DNA from: Betaproteobacteria bacterium
Lineage (GTDB): Bacteria; Pseudomonadota; Gammaproteobacteria; Burkholderiales; Casimicrobiaceae
Direction of reading: 5' to 3'
NCBI GenBank assembly: GCA_005883655.1
Contig: VBDA01000019.1
Span: 1 to 6,166 of the forward strand
Length of the DNA: 6,166 nucleotides
The notes under the pieces are model-generated. The model worked only from the letters and a program-made list of their open reading frames with translations. It was not told the DNA's origin and did no database searches. The stretch's first letter is position 1. Every line of letters starts with the position of its first letter. Below, piece by piece: positions 1 through 4,889 of the stretch. Made by a program: the position numbers and the translations under genes.

Positions 1-318
1 CATACCGTTGATGCAATAGCCGCATTGCACCGCTTGCTCGTCGATGAACGCTCTTTGCAACGGATGCAACTGGCCCGGCCCGCCGAGGCCTTCGAGCGTC
101 ACGATCTTCTTGCCGGCCATGGTAGCGACCGGCATCACGCACGAGCGCATCGCCTTGCCATCCACGAGCACGGTGCACGCGCCGCATTGGCCGAGGCCGC
201 AGCCAAAGCGCGGCCCGTGCAGGCCGAGGTCGTCGCGCAACGCGTACAACAGGGGCATCTGTGGATCGTCGGCGGTGATCGCCACCGGCTTGCCGTTGAC
301 GTTCAGGGTCATCTTCAT
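1..318 (-). CDS. [2Fe-2S] small subunit of a molybdenum hydroxylase (xanthine dehydrogenase / aldehyde oxidase / IorA type), 3' end cut by window edge
   Basis: The first 106 residues are visible and reading runs off the left edge. The N-terminal half is a plant-type ferredoxin fold with the motif CGLGQCGAC: Cys40, Cys45, Cys48 and then Cys60 are the four ligands of the first [2Fe-2S] cluster. The second, helical domain starts with QCGYC (Cys99, Cys102); its other two cysteines lie outside the window. In this family (usually about 150-160 residues) the subunit carries electrons from the molybdopterin subunit to an acceptor such as a cytochrome or FAD subunit. The start ATG at 318 is preceded by GAGGAGG seven bases upstream, and the product begins MKMTLNVNGKPV, the usual start for the family. 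The large molybdopterin subunit would be expected downstream, beyond position 1. The substrate cannot be told: isoquinoline, aldehyde and nicotinate types share this subunit. Family assignment is firm; the precise enzyme is not. Confidence 0.95.
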   Translation of the reverse strand, partial: MKMTLNVNGKPVAITADDPQMPLLYALRDDLGLHGPRFGCGLGQCGACTVLVDGKAMRSCVMPVATMAGKKIVTLEGLGGPGQLHPLQRAFIDEQAVQCGYCINGM

Positions 319-361
319 CGCGGCGCCTCCTCGTCGGACCGAACTACCCATTGTCACCGTA

Positions 362-390
362 TGGCCAAACCTTGGGAAGACAGGTTGGCA
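362..390. repeat. Imperfect inverted repeat (hairpin) between the MFS gene and the [2Fe-2S] gene
   Basis: The 111-base gap between the MFS stop and the [2Fe-2S] start holds TGGCCAAACCT (362-372) and AGGTTGGCA (382-390), which pair with two single-base bulges around a 9-base loop. It overlaps a second, shorter inverted repeat, TTGG-N8-CCAA, at 385-400. On the transcribed strand the hairpin is not followed by a T-run, so it is not a classical intrinsic terminator. It could be a weak terminator, an operator for the downstream gene, or chance. I see no convincing sigma-70 -35/-10 pair in the gap. Confidence 0.3.
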
Positions 391-429
391 CGAATTCCAA
401 ATGTTGCAGCGCTCTATCGCGCGTGCGGA

Positions 430-2055
430 TCAGGATTCCCGATCGGCAAGCCAGTGCTGGGATATAGTCGATTCGCCCTCGACCATAAACTGTTTTGCGC
501 GCTGCCGGATCTCACGATCGGAAACACTGGCACGTTCGTGTTGGCGCAGGTGCTCGATCCACGATTCGTCCATGAAGCATTCGACGAAGCGCGCAGTGTC
601 CGCTGAGTCATGAAAGAGCTCCCAGAAATACGCGCCGTTGCGGCGACGCATTTCGCGCACGGCCTGCATGGCGGTGACGAATTGGGCACGCTTGGAGGGT
701 TGAACGCGGTATTCGATCGTCACCATGACCGGCCCGCTGTCGGGTTCAGGGGTCTCAGCGAGGACCGGTGCCGGCCAATCCAGCGTGGGCCTGAAGTCGA
801 GTACCTGGTGTTGCCCAAGCTTGAATCTCCAGGTCAGTCCGATGGCGGCGACCATTCCGAGGGCCGCGATCGTCAACGCGGCGGGAATGCCGATGTGCGT
901 TGCGACCTGTCCCCACAAGATGCTGCCGAGCGCCATCCCGGCCATGAAAACGACGAAAAAAGAAGCCAGTCCACGGGCACGCACCCACCCAGGCAAGGTC
1001 ATTTGGGCGGTGACCTGCAGCGCGGACAGAATCGAGATCCAGGCGACGCCGGTGGCGAGCATCGCCACCGCCAGCAGGCCAATATTCTGCACGTACGCGA
1101 GCGCGAGGGCGGCGAGCGCGTAGAGCGCGCTCGAGCCTGCCACCAGCGCATCGCGCGAGATCCTGGCCCGCACCCGGGGCAGCAGCATGGCTCCGACCAC
1201 CGCGCCAATGCCGATGCAGGTCAGCAACAGACCGTAGATTTCCGGGCCCCGCCCGAGCTCTCGCCGCACGATGAGCGGGAACAGTGACCAAGTCGCGCTG
1301 GCAAACACAAAAAATGCGCCTCCGCGGATGAGCACGACTTGCAGGGCGTGAGTATGCGTGACGAAACGCATACCCACACGAATGGCAGTCAGAAACCGCT
1401 CAGCCGGCAGCGTGCTCTTGTGGTGCTCGCGCCGCCACCGGAGCAGCACCGCAAGGATGCCGACGTACGAAAGGGCATTCAGCACAAAAACAAGCCACAC
1501 ACCCACCGCCGCAACCAGAACACCCGCGATGGCCGGGCCGACTGCGCGCGCTGCATTGATGGCGACGCTGTTGAGCGCAACGGCCGACGGCATTTCGTCA
1601 TGCGGGACGAGCTCGGGCACGATCGCCGACCACGCCGGCAGCATGACCGCGTTGCCGACTCCGAGGACGAAGACAAATCCAAGCAGCATCCACGCAGTCA
1701 CCATATCCAGCAAGGTCAGGATCCCAAGCGTGGCGGTAACAATCAACAAGTAGAACTGAATGACGATCAAGAGCCGCCGGCGATCAACGATGTCGGCCAG
1801 TGCTCCGGCCGGCAGCGCGAGCAGCATCAGCGGAAAACTGTCTGCGGCTTCGACGAGCGCCACGATCGACGGTGAGGACGAAAGCGAGGTCATCAACCAG
1901 CCGGCGCCGACATCCTGCATCCACGTGCCGACGTTCGAGACGATCGTCGCGATCCACAGATTGCGGAACAGCGCGGTTTGCAGCGGGGCCCAGGCGCCGG
2001 GCACCGCACGGACGGGCGCCGATGCTTGCGTCTCGGTGGATGGTGCGGGCTTCAT
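430..2055 (-). CDS. MFS exporter of the MFS_3 (transmembrane secretion effector / EntS-like) type with a C-terminal soluble alpha/beta domain
   Basis: The product has 541 residues from the ATG at 2055. Residues about 30-420 form a major facilitator core of roughly 10-12 membrane helices. The first helix carries GTWMQDVGAGWLM, typical of MFS_3 proteins, and the loop after helix 2 carries GALADIVDRRR (84-94), the motif A of proton-coupled antiporters. Members export siderophores, drugs or other small molecules across the inner membrane; the substrate here is unknown. After a Pro/Glu-rich linker, residues about 441-541 form a soluble domain (GPVMVTIEYRV...FWELFHD...FVECFMDESWIEHLRQHER) that looks like the ABM-type ferredoxin-like fold present at the C-terminus of many MFS_3 proteins. 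It is the last gene of the apparent operon. The frame also allows a TTG start at 2088, but that codon sits one base from its only GGAG; the ATG at 2055 has no Shine-Dalgarno of its own and overlaps the stop of a 10-codon mini-ORF (ATGA), suggesting coupled translation. Confidence 0.93.
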   Translation of the reverse strand: MKPAPSTETQASAPVRAVPGAWAPLQTALFRNLWIATIVSNVGTWMQDVGAGWLMTSLSSSPSIVALVEAADSFPLMLLALPAGALADIVDRRRLLIVIQFYLLIVTATLGILTLLDMVTAWMLLGFVFVLGVGNAVMLPAWSAIVPELVPHDEMPSAVALNSVAINAARAVGPAIAGVLVAAVGVWLVFVLNALSYVGILAVLLRWRREHHKSTLPAERFLTAIRVGMRFVTHTHALQVVLIRGGAFFVFASATWSLFPLIVRRELGRGPEIYGLLLTCIGIGAVVGAMLLPRVRARISRDALVAGSSALYALAALALAYVQNIGLLAVAMLATGVAWISILSALQVTAQMTLPGWVRARGLASFFVVFMAGMALGSILWGQVATHIGIPAALTIAALGMVAAIGLTWRFKLGQHQVLDFRPTLDWPAPVLAETPEPDSGPVMVTIEYRVQPSKRAQFVTAMQAVREMRRRNGAYFWELFHDSADTARFVECFMDESWIEHLRQHERASVSDREIRQRAKQFMVEGESTISQHWLADRES

Positions 2056-2084
2056 CCGGGAACGATGCCAACATGCCCGCTCAT
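2052..2084 (-). other. 10-codon mini-ORF linking the zinc-finger gene to the MFS gene by two ATGA overlaps
   Basis: Reading leftward from 2084, the sequence gives ATG, nine more sense codons and TGA, encoding MSGHVGIVPG. Its ATG overlaps the TGA stop of the zinc-finger gene (ATGA, 2084-2081) and its TGA overlaps the MFS start ATG (ATGA, 2055-2052). A TGGAG at 2094-2090 lies five bases before this ATG, an ideal Shine-Dalgarno distance, whereas the MFS ATG itself has none. This arrangement would let ribosomes finish the zinc-finger gene, restart on the mini-ORF and restart again on the MFS gene. The ORF is seen directly; its translation and role are inference. It may be only a coupling device with no functional peptide. 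Confidence 0.4.
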
Positions 2085-2350
2085 TCAAGCTCCAGCACGA
2101 CCTCGTCGATGTAGCACCAGCTCCAGTCCTCGCCGGGCTGGAGCGACGTCATGATGGGATGCTGGGTCGCGCGGAAGTGCTTGGTGGCGTGCTTGTTCTT
2201 CGACTCGTCGCAACATCCGACGTGCCCGCATGTGCGGCATAAGCGAAGATGCACCCAGGTATCGCCCATCTCGAGGCATTCCTTGCATCCATTCGTGTTC
2301 GCTGCGTCCGTGACCACAAAGTTCAAGTGCGTGCATGAAGGAGACATCAT
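2081..2350 (-). CDS. Small UBP-type zinc-finger protein
   Basis: An 89-residue protein made almost entirely of one zf-UBP domain. The zinc-ligand pattern is clear: Cys6-x-His8, Cys22-x2-Cys25, Cys38-x2-Cys41, Cys46/Cys47, His54 and His58, followed by the conserved HP at 64-65 and the WCY near the C-terminus (WSWCYIDE). In eukaryotes this domain binds the free C-terminal GlyGly of ubiquitin; bacterial stand-alone versions have no established ligand. Compared with the HDAC6 finger as I recall it, the Arg-Tyr that grips the ubiquitin tail is replaced by an acidic stretch (CDESKNK), so ubiquitin-like binding is doubtful. The start ATG at 2350 has CAGGAG five bases upstream; a second ATG follows immediately. 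It begins 33 bases after the DUF1275 gene and its stop overlaps the next ATG, placing it firmly in the operon. Probably cytoplasmic, no signal peptide or membrane segment. Confidence 0.92.
   Translation of the reverse strand: MMSPSCTHLNFVVTDAANTNGCKECLEMGDTWVHLRLCRTCGHVGCCDESKNKHATKHFRATQHPIMTSLQPGEDWSWCYIDEVVLELE
2090..2094 (-). promoter_or_regulatory. Ribosome binding site TGGAG inside the 3' end of the zinc-finger gene
   Basis: TGGAG reads on the minus strand here, five bases before the mini-ORF ATG at 2084 and only one base before a TTG at 2088 that would otherwise extend the MFS protein by 11 residues. The spacing favours the mini-ORF ATG and argues against the TTG start. Confidence 0.45.
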
Positions 2351-2383
2351 TTCGCTCCTGTATCGCTTTCCGGATCTTCCACG

Positions 2384-3133
2384 CTATTTCCTTTCTGTGT
2401 TCTTGTCGGGTGTCAAAGTCCAAGCGTCCGATGACGACGACTGTCGGTAGGCCACGATGCCGTTCAACACGAGCAGCGCCAACGCCAGTGCGAGGACAGC
2501 GCCGACGCCGACACGAAAGATCAGAACGGCGCCGATCGCTGCCCCCAGGAACATCGTCACTGTAGCTACCAAACGGCGTCCCGGGTTCGGATTGGTACCA
2601 CCCGCCAGGCTTGAGTCGGCGGCGATTCCCGTCAGTGTCAGCGTCAGCACGGTCGTCGTCAGATCGGGAACGGCGAGGCGCCGGGCAGTGGCGTTCTGCA
2701 GACCCATCGCCAGCGCGAGCAGCGCGATCAGCACGTACCTGACCGGATCGCCTCCGAGGGCGATCGTCACCGATGCGATGCCAGCCGCGCCGACGAGCGC
2801 GATTTCGATGTAGGTCGCGATTGCCAGAAGACGGCCACGATGATGCCCCAGGCGTGTCCCGAGCCGACCGCCCGCGAGGGCGCCCGCAAGGAACGCGGCG
2901 ATCGCCAGCAGCGACGCTGGAATCGAAAAATCCTCTGCGTCCGCAACCGCGAAGCCCAAAAATACGACGTTGCCGGTCATGTTGGCCACGAAGACGTGGC
3001 CCAATTTGAGATAGCTTACGGCGTCGACCAGACCGGTGATCATCGTGAGGACGAGCAGCAGAAGCGGCAACGGACCATGCCGCTCGTCGGGAGCGAATCC
3101 AAGCGCATCAATGGCACGCGTGCCGATCGACAT
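2384..3133 (-). CDS. DUF1275 / YoaK-family integral membrane protein
   Basis: A 249-residue hydrophobic protein, the usual length for DUF1275. It has about six or seven membrane segments, near residues 22-40, 47-64, 72-90, 102-124, 131-148, 188-206 and 209-228. Two family signatures are visible: GLVDAVSYLKLGHVFVANMT (34-53), followed by GN, and GLQNATARRLAVPDLTTTVL (144-163), followed by TLTLTG. The family has no settled biochemical function, though it is often assumed to be a transporter; I do not assign a substrate. The ATG at 3133 has TGGAG about seven bases upstream. It lies 39 bases after the pirin stop and 33 bases before the zinc-finger start, so it is almost certainly co-transcribed with both. 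The C-terminus is a short polar tail (about 230-249) predicted outside the membrane. Confidence 0.92.
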   Translation of the reverse strand: MSIGTRAIDALGFAPDERHGPLPLLLLVLTMITGLVDAVSYLKLGHVFVANMTGNVVFLGFAVADAEDFSIPASLLAIAAFLAGALAGGRLGTRLGHHRGRLLAIATYIEIALVGAAGIASVTIALGGDPVRYVLIALLALAMGLQNATARRLAVPDLTTTVLTLTLTGIAADSSLAGGTNPNPGRRLVATVTMFLGAAIGAVLIFRVGVGAVLALALALLVLNGIVAYRQSSSSDAWTLTPDKNTERK

Positions 3134-3172
3134 CTTGTGCTCCAGTAATTTCGGAAACTCGTCTGGGGACGG

Positions 3173-3874
3173 TTACGGCAAATCGAACACCAGGATCTCC
3201 GTGCCGTCGAGCTTCGCGGTCACGGTTAGCGCTGGCTCGTCTTCTACCGCCGCGCCGTCGCCGGTGTGAAGCTCCAGACCATTCATCGCGACCGTGCCGC
3301 GGACAACTTGCAACCAGGCTTTGCGCTCATGTGGCAATGCATGCGTCACGTGGTCACCCGTGTTCAGCAGCGCGGCGAAGATCTTCGCGTCCTGATGGAT
3401 GACTACCGAGCCATCGCGGCCGTCGGATGAGCCCACTAGGCGAAGTCTGCCGCGCTTGTCCGCGTCAGGGAACGTCTTCTGCTCGTAGCGCGGCGCAATG
3501 CCTTGGCGGTCCGGCACAACCCAAATCTGCAAAAAATGCACCGGCTCCGTCTTCGAGTGGTTGAATTCGCTGTGGCGAATGCCGGTGCCGGCCGACATGA
3601 TCTGCACATCGCCCGGCCGGATCACCGACCCGGTGCCGATGCTGTCCTTGTGCTCGAGCGCGCCTTCGAGGACATAGGAAATGATCTCCATGTCGCGATG
3701 TCCATGGGTCCCGAAGCCCTGGCCGGGGCTGACCCGGTCTTCGTTGATCACCCGCAATGCCCCGAAGCCCATCTGCTCTGGATCGTGATAGTCGCCAAAA
3801 GAGAACGTGTGCCGGCTGTCGAGCCACCCGAAATTGGCAGTCCCGCGTTCTGACGCGTGTCTTACGCTGATCAT
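3173..3874 (-). CDS. Pirin-family bicupin (YhhW / quercetinase-like)
   Basis: A 233-residue two-cupin protein, the normal length for bacterial pirins such as E. coli YhhW (about 231). The N-terminal cupin keeps all four metal ligands: His57 and His59 in THGHRDMEII, then His101 and Glu103 in GIRHSEFN; these positions match those I recall for YhhW. The conserved opening (HTFSFGDYHDP, 22-32) and the LQIWV strand are also present. Characterised relatives show quercetin 2,3-dioxygenase activity, but the physiological substrate is generally unknown, and some pirins bind other proteins instead. The start ATG at 3874 is chosen because GAGGTG lies four bases upstream and the product begins MISVRHASERG, as in relatives; a TTG 33 bases further upstream is possible but less likely. 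It follows the hydrolase stop by 49 bases and precedes the DUF1275 gene by 39, consistent with one transcript. Cytoplasmic, no signal peptide. Confidence 0.94.
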   Translation of the reverse strand: MISVRHASERGTANFGWLDSRHTFSFGDYHDPEQMGFGALRVINEDRVSPGQGFGTHGHRDMEIISYVLEGALEHKDSIGTGSVIRPGDVQIMSAGTGIRHSEFNHSKTEPVHFLQIWVVPDRQGIAPRYEQKTFPDADKRGRLRLVGSSDGRDGSVVIHQDAKIFAALLNTGDHVTHALPHERKAWLQVVRGTVAMNGLELHTGDGAAVEDEPALTVTAKLDGTEILVFDLP

Positions 3875-3923
3875 TCCACACCTCGCAAACAAATTTTCCA
3901 GCCGCAAGCGGGCAAGAGCCGGT

Positions 3924-4850
3924 CTACAGGAAGTGGCTGAGCGCCGAGATCGTCTCCTCGGGCCGCTCTTCCAGAATCCAGTGGCCCGCGTTATCGAGGA
4001 CGATCACGGTGACATCCGACGCGACGAGTTTTGCTTGCGCGCCAAGCGCAGCACCATTTGCCTTGGCCCCGCCGATGGACAGGACAGGGAAGGCAAGCCT
4101 GCTCTTGGCGAGCTCCGCGAAGTCCGTCGCCGTCTTCGGGAACGACGCAAAGTACGCGAAGCCGGCCGCCATCCGGCCAGGCCGGGAATATGCCTGCGTG
4201 TACGCGCGCCGATCAGCCTCGGGAATCGAGCGGGTCTTGTCGGCCGCGAAATCGTTCCAGAAGTGTTCGAAGTAGATGCGCTCGCGACCCTTCACCAGCG
4301 CCTCCGGCGTAGCGCCGTAGAATCGGAAGTGCCAGATGCCCGGATTGTTGTACACCGACTCCCAACCGCCGACGCCCGGCAGGAATGCATCCATGAGCGC
4401 GAGCTTCTCGACCTCCTGCGGATAGAGCGCCGCGTAGGCATAGGCGACCATGAGCCCGATGTCGTGTCCGACGACCCGAACCTTTTGGTACCCGAGAGAA
4501 TTTACGGCGGCGTGGACGCGCTCGGCCGACGTCTTCATGTCCAGGCCCGTCTTCGGTATCGACGAGTCGCCGATACCCGGCAGATCGGGTGCGATTATCG
4601 TGAAACGCGGCGCCAGCACCGTCGCCAGCGGCTTCCACATCCGCGAAGTTTCGGCGTAACCATGCAGCAGAAGGACAGGCGGACCGCTGCCGCCCACCGT
4701 CACGCTCACCGTGCCGCCGTCGACGGCCATTGATTGTGTCTTGAAGCCGGGGCCGAAGTCCGCCGCGTGGGTGGACGCCACAGCGATCAAGAATGCGATA
4801 AGCGAGAGCGCCACCAACGGCGAGGAGTACAAACGCAGTGTACGATGCAT
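3924..4850 (-). CDS. Exported alpha/beta hydrolase resembling Cif-type epoxide hydrolases
   Basis: A 308-residue protein with a Sec signal peptide: basic start, hydrophobic core at 12-25, likely cleavage after THA at 27-29. The mature part is an alpha/beta hydrolase with the oxyanion motif HGYAET (63-68), nucleophile elbow GHDIG with Asp130, likely acid Asp154 in LMDAFLPG, and base His290 in NAGHWILEE. An Asp nucleophile is the mark of epoxide hydrolases and haloalkane/haloacid dehalogenases. The cap (WHFRFYG at 173-179, then KGRERIYFEHF and ELAKSRL) closely resembles Pseudomonas aeruginosa Cif as I recall it. His174 aligns with Cif His177, but Phe234 aligns with Cif Tyr239, one of the two ring-opening residues, so the chemistry may differ. 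The ATG at 4850 has AAGGAG five bases upstream. It lies 39 bases after the flavoprotein gene. Expected location: periplasm or outside the cell. Substrate unknown; an epoxide or halogenated compound is most likely. Confidence 0.92.
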   Translation of the reverse strand: MHRTLRLYSSPLVALSLIAFLIAVASTHAADFGPGFKTQSMAVDGGTVSVTVGGSGPPVLLLHGYAETSRMWKPLATVLAPRFTIIAPDLPGIGDSSIPKTGLDMKTSAERVHAAVNSLGYQKVRVVGHDIGLMVAYAYAALYPQEVEKLALMDAFLPGVGGWESVYNNPGIWHFRFYGATPEALVKGRERIYFEHFWNDFAADKTRSIPEADRRAYTQAYSRPGRMAAGFAYFASFPKTATDFAELAKSRLAFPVLSIGGAKANGAALGAQAKLVASDVTVIVLDNAGHWILEERPEETISALSHFL

Positions 4851-4889
4851 AAAGGCTCCTTGGACATGTCACGGATCCGCGGCCGTATG

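Noticed and set aside
386..409. Sigma-54-like TGGCAC ... TTGCA on the plus strand
   Set aside because: The spacing between the two elements is far longer than a sigma-54 promoter allows, and it points away from the genes.
610..1287. Long plus-strand open frame opposite the MFS gene
   Set aside because: The translation is rich in His, Arg and Gly with no recognisable fold, and lies antisense to a clear MFS protein; it is a shadow of GC-rich codon use.
2056..2088. TTG start for the MFS protein at 2088
   Set aside because: The nearest GGAG is only one base from the TTG, the added 11 residues (with Cys, Trp and His) do not look like a family N-terminus, and the ATG at 2055 fits the ATGA arrangement. 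It remains possible.
3875..3907. TTG start for the pirin at 3907
   Set aside because: The ATG at 3874 has a good GAGGTG and gives the family-typical N-terminus; the extension would cover that ribosome binding site.
3807..4733. 308-codon plus-strand open frame opposite the hydrolase
   Set aside because: Arg-rich, no domain, fully antisense to a well-supported alpha/beta hydrolase with a signal peptide and a strong ribosome binding site.
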